64,000 bases of DNA from NCBI RefSeq assembly GCF_026262505.1, contig NC_067203.1:26455411-26519410 (forward strand), read 5' to 3'. Of this stretch, positions 11,168 to 19,251 are shown piece by piece (position 1 is the stretch's first letter; every line of letters begins with the position of its first letter). The DNA comes from Trichomonas vaginalis G3. Its lineage: Eukaryota > Parabasalia > Trichomonadida > Trichomonadidae. The translations under genes were made by a program, and so were the position numbers. The notes under the pieces were generated by a model. That model had not been told where the DNA came from and did not search any database. It saw only the letters and a list, made by a program, of their open reading frames with translations.

Positions 11168-12190
11168 CTCAAGAACAACAAATGCAACAAATGGAACAAC
11201 AAAGTCAAGAATAAAAAAATATTATTTTTTTTATTTTTATAAAAATGTACAGAATCGATGTTTCAGATTTTTATGACTTCCAAGCATTCAGAAATATGTG
11301 TCCATTTAGAGACTATAACAAAGCAGTCGAGAATTTGAAACGTTTAGTCATTTATGTTGACTCTGCCCCAGAATGTTATGTCATGAAAGAATGGGATGTT
11401 GTCTTTAACAAACCAAGAGCAACAATAGTGTCTGAACAAAATGTAGACAGAAACTTAAGAAAATAAAAGTTGTACAAGTTGGAATGAAGATGTTAGATGC
11501 TTGGGATATCTTATTGTCAAAGTTAGAAGATTTTTCAGTTCGAGGTATAAAGTTCTATACACCTTCTCCAAACTTCTATTCTATCTTCACTGGATATAAA
11601 TACGAACAAGTAGAATGGAAACACAGTATTATAGAAGCTTGGTTAGACCATGTCAAAGAAATTATATGCAATGGAAACGAAAGAGTCTATGAGTATATCT
11701 TATGTTGGTTTGCAAATATCTTACAACATCCAAGTGCTAAAAATGAAACTGCTCTCATTATAATTGGAAAACAAGAACTGGTAAAATACTTTCTTTACAG
11801 ATATTTTGTGCAAACTGTTAGAGGGCTATTCGAATCCGAATATGACAAACTTAGAAAACATCTGTGGCAAGTTTAACTCCTCAATAGAGAATATGAAACT
11901 TATAGTTTGCAATGAACTTCAAAGTTAGATACAACAAAAGTTTTGAACTCAGATGCTTTGAAGAGTCTTATAACAGACAAAGTTGGAGTTGTTGAAAGAA
12001 GTATAAAGACCAAAGAGTTTGTGAAAATGTTGCAAACTTCATTATGGTTTCAAACAATGCTGTTCCGATGAAGTTAGAAAGTTCTGACAGAAGATATGTA
12101 GTTGTCAGAACGTCAGATTCTCATATGCAAGATACAGAATATTTTGACGCTTTGTCAGAATATTTGACATCTGACTTTTACAACCACTTG

Positions 12191-12273
12191 TTCTCATATT
12201 TCATGACATTAGATATTTCTAAGTTCAATCCAAGACAAATTCCACATACCGAAGAGAGACAAACATTGTTAGA
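12191..12273. repeat. Left copy of an 83-bp direct duplication flanking the transposon
   Basis: The 83 bases from TTCTCATATTTCATGACATT to the edge of the inserted transposon recur unchanged at 13732-13814 on its other side. The duplicated DNA belongs to the helicase gene. It is far longer than the usual target duplication of a DNA transposon (2-11 bp). Confidence 0.85.
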
Positions 12274-12370
12274 GAGTGTGGTAGAATTTACGAAAAAGTG
12301 ACACTTAACCTTAAATTTCCAAACACTATTTTTTGATTGTATTTTGTTATTTATATATTTATATATATAA

Positions 12371-12971
12371 ATATATTTATATATGTATATTTATATATGT
12401 ATATTTATATATGTATATTTATATATGTATATTTATATATGTATATTTATATATGTATATTTATATATGTATATTTATATATGTATATTTATATATGTAT
12501 ATTTATATATGTATATTTATATATGTATATTTATATATGTATATTTATATATGTATATTTATATATGTATATTTATATATGTATATTTATATATGTATAT
12601 TTATATATGTATATTTATATATGTATATTTATATATGTATATTTATATATGTATATTTATATATGTATATTATATATGTATATTTATATATGTATATTTA
12701 TATATGTATATTTATATATGTATATTTATATATGTATATTTATATATGTATATTTATATATGTATATTTATATGTATATTTATATATGTATATTTATATA
12801 TGTATATTTATATATGTATATTTATATATGTATATTTATATATGTATATTTATATATGTATATTTATATATGTATATTTATATATGTATATTTATATATG
12901 TATATATTTATATATGTATATATTTATATATGTATATATTTATATATGTATATATTATATATGTATATTTA
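12371..12971. repeat. 14-bp minisatellite TATATTTATATATG
   Basis: About 40 near-perfect tandem copies of TATATTTATATATG with a few one- to two-base variants near the right end. Because 14 is not a multiple of three, all three plus-strand frames stay open and give spurious frames of about 200 codons (repeating [14 protein letters not shown]). These are not genes. The high copy homogeneity suggests recent expansion or frequent slippage. Confidence 0.97.
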
Positions 12972-13078
12972 TTTAAAAAAAATTAAAATAATATAATTAA
13001 AATTTATTTATATTTTAAATTTCATACTGATCTTCGATTCCAATTTGTGAATTGATATCATTAACAATTGAATTTCGG

Positions 13079-13443
13079 TGCACCCCTATGAGCGCTGGCG
13101 ACCGAAACACCACTAGTAAGATTGTGTATTAGAAACTGCTTCATGCTGTGTTGAGTAAGCTTCGATGTCTTTGTAGGATAGCTTTCTGAGAGCGAAACAA
13201 GATAGTGTTGAAAAAAAAATTTTGAAAATCTGAGAGACTGTGCAAGAGCCAACGACCAAAACACTACCAGTAAGATACAGCAGTAGTAGCTGCTTCATGC
13301 TGCATTGAGTATTGTTGAATAATTTGAAGTAGTGGTTTTTGAATCAGCACCCCTATGAGAGCGCTGGCGACCGAAACACCACTAGTAAGATTGTGTATTA
13401 GAAACTGCTTCATGCTGTGTTGAGTAAGCTTCGATATCTTTAT
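13079..13443. repeat. Three tandem copies of a repeat of about 135 bp
   Basis: The block CACCCCTATGAGCGCTGGCG through about 13,180 recurs almost exactly at about 13,348-13,443. A more diverged middle copy begins near 13,235. Spacing between outer copies is 269 bases, about twice 134.5. This gives a short satellite inside the transposon, much richer in GC than the neighbouring minisatellite. Confidence 0.85.
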
Positions 13444-13731
13444 CAGACCACCTTTAAATTAACCACTCACATTCTCACTGTGGTCCATCTAAAATTTGTA
13501 AACTTTATGACATAAAATTATATTATATGCAGGATCCCACCTATTACTTAATCTTTTTGGAATAAATGTTTTATAATATTTATCGATTGATTGTAATTTT
13601 TTGTATAAAAAAAGTTTTTTATTTATATTAAAAATATATTCGGTTAATGATATTATCTTATAATTTGTAAATAAATCTAGTAATAAAATAACTTTAATAG
13701 TTGGTGTCACTTTTTCGAAAATTCTGGTTTT

Positions 13732-13814
13732 TTCTCATATTTCATGACATTAGATATTTCTAAGTTCAATCCAAGACAAATTCCACATACCGAAGAGAGA
13801 CAAACATTGTTAGA
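13732..13814. repeat. Right copy of the 83-bp direct duplication
   Basis: Identical by eye to 12191-12273. After this copy the helicase coding sequence continues. The pair marks the transposon boundaries exactly. Confidence 0.85.
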
Positions 13815-14050
13815 AGCAAACAAGAGTGTATATGAACTGTTCATAGAAGAAAGCGACTTTGAGTGTTTAGATGAAAAGTCTTTATATGATGAATATAAAC
13901 AATATTGTCAAGAGTATGGTTATATGCCAGCGTCTAAACGAACATTCTTGGCAAATGTCAAAAGTCTTTTAGATGTTCAGAATGGTGTATATACAAAGAA
14001 AATTTTTTCTGAGTAAATTTTAAAAAAATATTTTTTATCCGATAGAAAAG

Positions 14051-14470
14051 ATGACGAAATATATTTCAGTAAACAAGTACATGTCAGGACTTAAAGAAGA
14101 ACTAGACCCATTCACATATTTGAATGTTTACTTCTACCATTTTGAAAAGTCTTCATTCAGCAAAGTTTGGAACATCGAACCAGTTAAGTTTGCTATTGTG
14201 ACTAAAAATGGTGCGAAATTTGAAGACTTAGACATAGAAGGTTTGTTAACAGTCAAAGAAAGTTTTGACAGAAGGTTCTCAAACCTTAAAGAAGGCAAAG
14301 CATACAAACTTGTTATACCTTATGAACCAAAGAAGACAGACGACTATGAATATTATGAGTCTAAAGTTGTAGAAGTTCAAGGTAAATTGGGTAAAAAGAT
14401 TTTAGAGTCTAAGCCAGTGTTTACTCCTAAAGAGGAAGAGAACATTGACATTGACCCAGAAATGTTCTAA
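14051..14470 (+). CDS. SSB-like protein with acidic C-terminal tail, element C
   Basis: A 139-codon frame that looks whole. It begins after a TTTTTTATCCG box. The body alternates beta-strand-like and basic segments. The last residues, 'EEENIDIDPEMF', form an acidic tail ending in an aromatic residue, as in bacterial SSB proteins, where this tail recruits partners. The positional analogues in A (26884) and B (46512) end in 'EEIDPEAI' and 'EEIDPDVI'. Neighbouring helicase and polymerase genes suggest a replication role. The SSB assignment is inferred from the tail, size and neighbourhood only, since no OB-fold signature is certain. Confidence 0.5.
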   Translation: MTKYISVNKYMSGLKEELDPFTYLNVYFYHFEKSSFSKVWNIEPVKFAIVTKNGAKFEDLDIEGLLTVKESFDRRFSNLKEGKAYKLVIPYEPKKTDDYEYYESKVVEVQGKLGKKILESKPVFTPKEEENIDIDPEMF

Positions 14471-14486
14471 AAATAAAATTTTATTT

Positions 14487-14939
14487 TTACATGTCAAATT
14501 TCTTCTTCGGTGGAATTGGCTCTAGTTCTTTCTTCTCTTCTTCTACTTTCTTTTCTTTCTTTTCTCTCTTCTTCTTTTCTGGTGGTGAGACGTCAAATTT
14601 CTCAGAACCATATTTATGTAAAAGTTCTTTGTCCTTTAATAGCTCATCTATTCTGTTTTCTTTTTCATCTTCAAGAACAGCGCATGTGTCTTCTTTGCAT
14701 TCTAAGAATTTTTGTTGGACTTCATCTCTCCAAGAGGCGTCATCTCTGTCAACAAGTCTGTCATTGACAAACTTAAAGACTTCTCTGCTTAATGTTTTAT
14801 GGTTCTTGTCATATTCCCAGAAACAGAACTTTAGAACAAATTCACCTTTCTTGTTTACACTATGTAAGGTTTTATGGTCTACAGATGTTTTGCTGTCAAA
14901 AAGTTTGTCTCGAATATAGATAGCAAAATCGCTAGACAT
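14487..14939 (-). CDS. Conserved small Maverick protein (element C), function unknown
   Basis: A 150-codon frame that looks whole. 'FAIYIRDKLFDSKTSVDHKT' and 'FCFWEYDKNHKTLSREVFKF' align with the 124-codon gene at 28618 in element A ('FVFTYVLKEYDRYHNEVNQT', then 'KFVDKKLVN'), so it is shared across two Maverick families. The last third is lysine/glutamate-rich with repeated KKKREKKEKK, likely a disordered nucleic-acid-binding tail. It is divergent from the ATPase gene, 36 bases apart, and convergent with the SSB-like gene. Confidence 0.6.
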   Translation of the reverse strand: MSSDFAIYIRDKLFDSKTSVDHKTLHSVNKKGEFVLKFCFWEYDKNHKTLSREVFKFVNDRLVDRDDASWRDEVQQKFLECKEDTCAVLEDEKENRIDELLKDKELLHKYGSEKFDVSPPEKKKREKKEKKVEEEKKELEPIPPKKKFDM

Positions 14940-14975
14940 TTTCTAAAAGATAAAAATTTTAATTTTTCTAAAAAT

Positions 14976-15851
14976 ATGTTAGAAAAAAAGTTTGCTGACA
15001 TTGACAAGAAATTTGAGAATGTTTTAAACAAGAACAAGAGGAAGTTAGAAAATGCTCAGATAAAGCCTATACATGAAAAGTTCTTATTTGCTCAGAATGG
15101 TATAACAGGTCTAATTGCACCACCTGGGTCGGGTAAGACTTTCACTTATCTTAAAATGGCTGCACAACAACAAGAACTAGATGAGAAGAACCCATTCTAT
15201 GAGTTAGTTGTTATTTGTTCGACTTCTGGTCAATTTGACCAAACCGTCAATTCGTTCAAAGATATTATAAAGAAGTCTAAGTTAGTATGTATAAAGGATA
15301 CTGAGTTGTTAGATTGGATAAAGAAGTACCAAAGAAGAGTTTTGAAGTATAATGCTATAAATGAGTATATAAATTCTAAGTTTAAAGAACCTAATGAGGA
15401 AATGCAGAGAATATTAGACAAACACCACTTCAGAAACAAACAGAAAGAGATAGAATACATTTCGAAGAAATTGCAATCTTACGAATGGAAGACTTACCCT
15501 CATAGATGTCTTCTTATCTTAGATGACTTTGCTTCTCATCCTTTGTTAAAGAACAGAGAACAAGATATGTGTCGAATTCTTAAGAAGCTCAGACACTTTA
15601 ACATCTCAGTTGTCATTTGTGTACAGACAGCAAAGAGTTTAAGTAAGGATGTTAAAAGAATACTTACTGACATAATACTTTTCCCCGGATTGTCCGAAGA
15701 CGATTTCATGGAACTTATGAAAGAGTCCATGGCAGGTAAGTTTGACAGACATGAACTATGGGAGAAGTACAAAGTCATACAAGACCCTCATACTTCTTTC
15801 AGAATTCATATCTACGCAAACAAAGTTCAAATTGTAAAAAGTCAAGCTTGA
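14976..15851 (+). CDS. Genome packaging ATPase (A32/FtsK-like) of element C
   Basis: A frame of about 291 codons that looks whole, starting at the ATG in an AT-rich leader. Walker A is 'LIAPPGSGKTFT' near residue 50, and Walker B is 'CLLILDDFA' near residue 185. 'ISVVICVQTAKSL' matches the sensor strand of A32-like packaging ATPases ('LTVAILMQTWRFL' in B). These enzymes pump genomes into preformed capsids and are diagnostic of Polintons, virophages and large DNA viruses. Homologues in this window lie at 38647 (B) and 57389 (A), with conserved 'EEMQRILDKHHFR' versus 'EEMERIIDKHHLR'. Confidence 0.85.
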   Translation: MLEKKFADIDKKFENVLNKNKRKLENAQIKPIHEKFLFAQNGITGLIAPPGSGKTFTYLKMAAQQQELDEKNPFYELVVICSTSGQFDQTVNSFKDIIKKSKLVCIKDTELLDWIKKYQRRVLKYNAINEYINSKFKEPNEEMQRILDKHHFRNKQKEIEYISKKLQSYEWKTYPHRCLLILDDFASHPLLKNREQDMCRILKKLRHFNISVVICVQTAKSLSKDVKRILTDIILFPGLSEDDFMELMKESMAGKFDRHELWEKYKVIQDPHTSFRIHIYANKVQIVKSQA

Positions 15852-15870
15852 AAAATGTAAGTGTTTAGTC

Positions 15871-16050
15871 TTAGTAAGGATATCTCTTCGCGAAGCAAAT
15901 ACCATTGCTGAGTTTTATGTACGTGAAGAGAAGTACAATGAATTCAATTACGAGTACAATTGCAATGACAACTAAGGCAACTATTTTTGTCTTTTGCCAG
16001 CAAGAGTACTTCTTCTCTTCCAATGGTTCGGCAGAACTATACTCACTCAT
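15871..16050 (-). CDS. Small single-span membrane protein, element C
   Basis: About 60 codons from an ATG at 16050. A short acidic N-terminus ('MSEYSSAEPLEEKKYSCWQK') precedes a strong hydrophobic span 'IVALVVIAIVLVIEFIVLLF' and a short tail. Tail-anchored small membrane proteins are common in virus-like elements. Function unknown. It starts the second half of element C, where base composition and promoter style change. Confidence 0.55.
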   Translation of the reverse strand: MSEYSSAEPLEEKKYSCWQKTKIVALVVIAIVLVIEFIVLLFTYIKLSNGICFAKRYPY

Positions 16051-16093
16051 GAGAAACGCCAAAACAGTTTAATAGAAAAAGTGTCATTTTTTC

Positions 16094-16275
16094 ATGTCCG
16101 AAGACTCGAAGGTGCAACACTTCCAAATACCGACGAACTCAGAAGAGCAGCATGGCAGTATGTTCTTGACAACTTCTTTGAGTTCTCCAGGTACACCTTG
16201 GAAAATGCTGAAGAACTCCGACACAGAGAATTTGGAGAAATTGCACTCCAATACTACCTTGACAAACAAAGGTAA
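16094..16275 (+). pseudogene. Small ORF of element C, unknown
   Basis: The coding-like part reads 'LPNTDELRRAAWQYVLDNFF' and 'LENAEELRHREFGEIALQYY', a small mostly helical protein. A box AAAGTGTCATTTTTTC lies directly before the ATG at 16094. This is the same style as the next gene, which supports a real gene start here. Broken once at most. Function unknown. Confidence 0.4.
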
Positions 16276-16314
16276 ATTAAGACTAAAAACTTAACGTTTA
16301 AAAAGTGACATTTT

Positions 16315-16515
16315 ATGAGCTCCGAGTCACCGAGAAAACTTGGTCAGATGTTAGCAGCTTACTTCCCTGAGGAGGATGGAAGCGTTACATACATCAGGTT
16401 CAAAAACAACGAACCTGGAATTGCGTACCAAATTCGCAATTACATGACCATGGAAGAGTACGAAAGGTTTCTACAAGAGAAACCAGCTCTAAACAACTCA
16501 GAAAAGAAAGAGTAA
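16315..16515 (+). CDS. Small acidic protein of element C, unknown
   Basis: A 66-codon frame, 'MSSESPRKLGQMLAAYFPEE' at the start and 'MTMEEYERFLQEKPALNNSE' at the end. It starts four bases after AAAAGTGACATTTT, the box repeated before other genes in this half of element C. No domain is recognised. Confidence 0.5.
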   Translation: MSSESPRKLGQMLAAYFPEEDGSVTYIRFKNNEPGIAYQIRNYMTMEEYERFLQEKPALNNSEKKE

Positions 16516-16543
16516 AAAGTTTAATTCGTAATTGTTTATTTTT

Positions 16544-17122
16544 TTACTTGTAAGGGCAAGCTGCAAGTATGAAGTCGACTATCTCCGTCTTTGTTTTGAC
16601 GAGCTGGACGGCTCTTGCGAGTACGTCTGTTTTGCGGTCTCCAGCTGGTGTCTGACCTTCGTAATTGCGCATGTTCTTGAGAGCTCCAACTGTAAATGGT
16701 TGTAGGATGAAGAGTCTCTCAGACTGCTTGAGGTAGTCGTCTCTGTCTTTGACCGAATCTGTGGTACGAGTCGAATCGGTCGATTTGATGGAAGAGACTG
16801 AAAGCCTGTCGTCTTCCATTGGAGCTGTAGCATACTCTTTGCGTAAGCGGTTCAGACCTTCTTCGAAGTCTTGGTCTCTCTTCGATTGAGATTGGAATTG
16901 GAATTGCTGGGGTGGAGCTTGCTGGAACATCCATGGGTTGGGGAAGTAAGGCATAGGCTGAGGAGGGTAGTTCGGGAAGCCTTGTGGTGGGTAGTAACCT
17001 TGAGGTGGAAATTGGTAGTAATTCGGAGGTACTTGCTGGAACTGAGGTTGCTGAGGAGACTGTTGTGGTTCTTTAGGTTCCTCTGGTTTGGGAATGGACT
17101 CGGTTGGTGGGACGTCGGACAT
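16544..17122 (-). CDS. Proline/glutamine-rich virion-like protein, element C
   Basis: About 192 codons from the ATG at 17122. The N-terminal half is low-complexity, rich in P, Q, Y and F ('YYQFPPQGYYPPQGFPNYPP'), then a charged linker, then a C-terminal helical domain ending 'TEIVDFILAACPYK'. Such prolines suggest an extended, assembly-prone or cytoplasmic-tail protein. It is divergent from the gene at 17312 across a block of 21-bp repeats. No family is recognised. Confidence 0.6.
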   Translation of the reverse strand: MSDVPPTESIPKPEEPKEPQQSPQQPQFQQVPPNYYQFPPQGYYPPQGFPNYPPQPMPYFPNPWMFQQAPPQQFQFQSQSKRDQDFEEGLNRLRKEYATAPMEDDRLSVSSIKSTDSTRTTDSVKDRDDYLKQSERLFILQPFTVGALKNMRNYEGQTPAGDRKTDVLARAVQLVKTKTEIVDFILAACPYK

Positions 17123-17161
17123 TCGTTTGTGGCTTAACCGTCGGACCACAACGATAAAAAT

Positions 17162-17311
17162 CTCTGCTACTAGCAGTACTTTTACTGACAGTAGCAGTAC
17201 TTTTACTGACAGTAGCAGTACTTTATCGTCGAAAACCCTCTCAAATTTTCCTTTTTACTGACAGTAGCAGTACTTTTACTGACAGTAGCAGTACTTTTTC
17301 TGACAGTAGCA
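17162..17311. repeat. Two blocks of 21-bp repeats in a divergent promoter
   Basis: The unit CAGTAGCAGTACTTTTACTGA occurs about six times, in two blocks separated by a 30-base unique spacer that contains TTTATCGTCG. The repeats fill the gap between two divergent genes, and the last copy runs to the start codon of 17312. Each unit contains AGTACT, a palindrome. They may be binding sites for a regulator of both genes. Confidence 0.85.
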
Positions 17312-17677
17312 ATGGTCGAGGTCGAACCTACCGACGAGGCAATTTACCTAATTGAAATTAACGAGCTTGTTAAAGACTTCCTCAGGCAGAATGTAAAAGG
17401 CAAGCTTGTTAACGGTTGGATAACGGGAAGGGCTGCCTTGAATCTCGAGATTTCGACTGGAATTCCAATTGAGGTACCAGAAGGCACTCCTTTCGACGAC
17501 ATAAAGCAAGCAAAGAAGGAAGCCATTATAAAGTTCTTTGCCAAGCGTCCTTGGATACTACTTCCAAACAGAGAGAACCCTTTCCCAAGAATGAACCAAA
17601 TTCTCAAGGGTCTCCTTCACTTCTCTGGTCAGCCGTTCTACATAACCTGTGAAGGCGACATTCAGCCAGTTCAGTAA
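17312..17677 (+). CDS. Unknown 121-residue protein of element C
   Basis: A whole-looking frame. 'EAIYLIEINELVKDFLRQNV' suggests an N-terminal helix, and the middle ('STGIPIEVPEGTPFDDIKQA') looks like a compact alpha/beta domain. The gene is notably richer in GC than genes at 9.8-15.8 kb. No domain is recognised. Confidence 0.55.
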   Translation: MVEVEPTDEAIYLIEINELVKDFLRQNVKGKLVNGWITGRAALNLEISTGIPIEVPEGTPFDDIKQAKKEAIIKFFAKRPWILLPNRENPFPRMNQILKGLLHFSGQPFYITCEGDIQPVQ

Positions 17678-17703
17678 ACATCTCATTTTAACTCACTTTT
17701 TTT

Positions 17704-17969
17704 ATGTTTTTACTCACACTCGTACTCACCAGGTATGAGTACAACTATTTCAACTGTGAACCTTGTATTGACCGGTCTTCCTGTAAATGCAAGTTTGGTC
17801 AATACACAGTTTATGGTGGCAAGAAAGACAGTGGGGAATGCGCGCTCGAGAGAGAATTGAAATTCCAGACCCAACTCCAACAAGAACTCTCAAGTTGCCA
17901 AAGACTCATGTGAAGAAGAAGTCATATAACAAAGCACTTATAGCCATCTATATGGCACGTTTAGAGTAA
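17704..17969 (+). pseudogene. Small cysteine-containing ORF of element C
   Basis: A TCACTTTTTTT initiator-like box directly precedes the ATG at 17704. The start reads 'MFLLTLVLTRYEYNYFNCEP' and then a Cys-rich stretch 'CIDRSSCKCKFGQY'. The end of the region in another frame, 'KKKSYNKALIAIYMARLE', looks coding as well. It is probably one small broken gene. Function unknown. Confidence 0.35.
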
Positions 17970-17991
17970 AAACATTTTTTTCATTTTTTGA

Positions 17992-18238
17992 ATGAAGCAA
18001 GTTAAATTCGTCCCACACCAAACTCAATGGACCGATGAAGAGTTTCAAGCTATGGTTGAAGGTGTTGAGAACGACATAGACGGCGAACTTGAAGGAGCTC
18101 AAACCACAATTGCAACCAAAATTGCACAAGTCAAAGAAGAGATAGCTCCACTTAAAGCTACCAAAGCTACTCTTGACCTCATGGATACTTACCGTTTAGA
18201 AGTAAAGAGTGGAATAAGACAATTAAAATTGAAACTTC
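17992..18238 (+). pseudogene. Left part of an element C gene interrupted by element A
   Basis: A helical, charged coding segment ('FVPHQTQWTDEEFQAMVEGV', later 'KATLDLMDTYRLEVKSGIRQ') that runs straight into the left end of element A. The right part of the same gene resumes beyond the right end of A, after the target duplication, at 60571. A TTCATTTTTTG initiator-like box lies at its start. Function unknown. Confidence 0.7.
18234..18238. repeat. Target site duplication (left) of element A: ACTTC
   Basis: ACTTC immediately precedes the AGTTAGTAAACATATCAAG terminus of A and is repeated right after its other end at 60566-60570. It is five bases long. Maverick duplications are usually reported as 5-6 bp. 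Confidence 0.9.
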
Positions 18239-18438
18239 AGTTAGTAAACATATCAAGTGAATGGTGGCACTGTGTTCCACCTTACTCATTATATATGAAT
18301 TTGACACTTTACGAAACCGTTAACGTATATTTTACAACACAAACGACAACACTAACTTAACCTTAAATATTTACAAAGCCACAAACGACTTCACTAATGA
18401 AAAAATAAACGTTCTCACTAACGTTCCAACTAATGTTC

Positions 18439-18765
18439 TCATTTACAAAAGTATTGCAACTCCTCCCATTGCTGTGCTTCACACAATAGTTCATATTCTT
18501 CAGTATCGCTGCTGTCACTCCAATCGTCAGAGTCAAAATCACTGTCAAAATAAATGTTAGTAAGTTTTGACAAAGCTAATGAAACACGCTTACCGTTTGT
18601 ATCATATGCTTGTATAAACTTTCCATTCTTCATTCCTTCATAAACGCTCAAACTAACTTTACCCTTTCTCCCTCGTATCTGATAGAATGTATTTTCACGA
18701 GGAACGAAGAACAAATTCTTGAACTCATGACCGTTGTAGTTTGTTATCTCAATAGTTTTCGTCAT
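18439..18765 (-). CDS. TIR-encoded small protein of element A (left version)
   Basis: A 108-codon frame that looks whole. 'YNGHEFKNLFFVPRENTFYQ' aligns with 'YNKHTFKHLFFLPEHNMFFQ' of the terminal ORFs at 36559, 55687 and 60052, but it is much more diverged. It has an extra acidic, serine-rich C-terminus ('DSDFDSDDWSDSSDTEEYEL'). The conserved part also resembles the C-terminal domain of the HNH nuclease in B (50911). Its place inside the terminal repeat suggests a role at element ends, for example DNA recognition. This is inference. Confidence 0.6.
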   Translation of the reverse strand: MTKTIEITNYNGHEFKNLFFVPRENTFYQIRGRKGKVSLSVYEGMKNGKFIQAYDTNGKRVSLALSKLTNIYFDSDFDSDDWSDSSDTEEYELLCEAQQWEELQYFCK

Positions 18766-18770
18766 TTATA

Positions 18771-18842
18771 TAAAAATAAAATAAAAAATAAAATAAAAAA
18801 TAAAATAAAAAATAAAATAAAAAATAAAATAAAAAATAAACT
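18771..18842. repeat. 12-bp tandem repeat ATAAAATAAAAA
   Basis: About six copies directly upstream of the left terminal ORF of A. Shorter versions sit at the same place in the terminal repeats of B (36,850-36,895 and 55,640-55,680). It is a slippage-prone AT tract in the promoter of the terminal gene. Confidence 0.8.
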
Positions 18843-18902
18843 TAAAAATTAATGATATCACCACCCTCACACATATGAAAACATAGCACAAAAATAAATT
18901 TA

Positions 18903-18948
18903 GGTGAAGTGGTGAGATCTCACCTGTTTTTTCACCTCTTTTTTCACC
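18903..18948. promoter_or_regulatory. 12-bp iteron box, GGTGA type (A, left TIR)
   Basis: GGTGAGATCTCACC palindrome around a central AGATCT, with further TTCACC half-sites spaced at about 12 bases on the right and one half-site GGTGAAG on the left. It is one of ten such boxes in A and B, present at the same place in every terminal repeat. Confidence 0.75.
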
Positions 18949-18965
18949 CTGTTGAATTCATTGCT

Positions 18966-19202
18966 TTATAACTCTCTTCCTTTCTCCAACTCTTCTAACT
19001 TCTTCTTAAGTTCAGCAATGTTGTCCTCATGAAATTTAATCTTTCTCAAAATTCCTTCTTTATCTAATGGTTGCTTTATCTTTCTAAACTGAACTCTACC
19101 ATCCTTCATAGTATGAATGTAAAAACCTTCTGGAATAGTTCCTGATTTAATGTATTCTACCAAAAACTTTTGTTTCATTGCTTCAGTGACTTTATTTGTC
19201 AT
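18966..19202 (-). CDS. Small coiled-coil protein with KDG motif, element A
   Basis: About 79 codons from the ATG at 19202 and apparently whole. 'EGFYIHTMKDGRVQFRKIKQ' is followed by a lysine/glutamate coiled coil. The first part resembles 'HPFYYVSQSKDGKIYVRKRK' in the gene at 21324, so the two may share a small domain. The counterpart in B is at 55284. It probably encodes a virion or DNA-associated protein, since it sits next to structural genes. The stop codon lies within the terminal repeat. Confidence 0.6.
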   Translation of the reverse strand: MTNKVTEAMKQKFLVEYIKSGTIPEGFYIHTMKDGRVQFRKIKQPLDKEGILRKIKFHEDNIAELKKKLEELEKGREL

Positions 19203-19251
19203 TTCAATCAAATAAAAATTTTAATATTAAATAAAAATAACGTTATTTTTT

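Larger units (their letters stand above)
12274..13731. mobile_element. Non-autonomous DNA transposon (1.46 kb) inside the helicase gene
   Basis: The insert ends in inverted repeats: AGAATTTACGAAAAAGTGAC near 12,284 and its near-exact complement near 13,710-13,730. It has no transposase gene. The interior holds a 14-bp AT minisatellite (12,371-12,971) and a tandem repeat of about 135 bp (13,079-13,443). The TIR style recalls Mutator-like elements described in Trichomonas, but I cannot name the family. It is flanked by an 83-bp direct duplication, which is unusual. Confidence 0.7.
11245..14016 (+). pseudogene. SF3-type (D5-like) helicase of element C, interrupted by a DNA transposon
   Basis: Coding segments on either side of a 1.46-kb transposon. 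Recognisable parts in order: 'YEYILCWFANILQHPSAKNE' followed by 'ALIIIGKQ' (start of a Walker A region), then 'NNAVPMKLESSDRRYVVVRT' typical of the sensor region of superfamily 3 helicases next to the D5/primase-helicase group. A winged-helix-like C-terminal part follows ('YCQEYGYMPASKRTFLANVK'). SF3 helicases unwind the replicating genomes of many DNA viruses. The segment is broken in several places besides the insertion. Elements A and B show no such gene. Confidence 0.6.
18239..18982. repeat. Left terminal inverted repeat of element A
   Basis: Matches the reverse complement of 59878-60565. The outer 150 bases are well conserved, including CACTGTGTTCCACCTTACTC and CGTATATTTTACAACACAAA, as is the inner end GTTGAATTCATTGCTTTATA. 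The middle, which carries a small gene, is a clearly diverged version of the sequence in the right repeat. Confidence 0.85.

Noticed and set aside
12333-12996. Open frames of about 200-219 codons in all three plus-strand frames
   Set aside because: They are produced by a 14-bp AT repeat without stop codons. The repeating [14 protein letters not shown] sequence is not protein-like, and all frames are open equally.
17704-17969. Possible spliceosomal intron (CAGGTATGAG) in a small element C gene
   Set aside because: The conserved Trichomonas 5' site (GTATGT) and the long 3' motif ending ACACACAG are not present.
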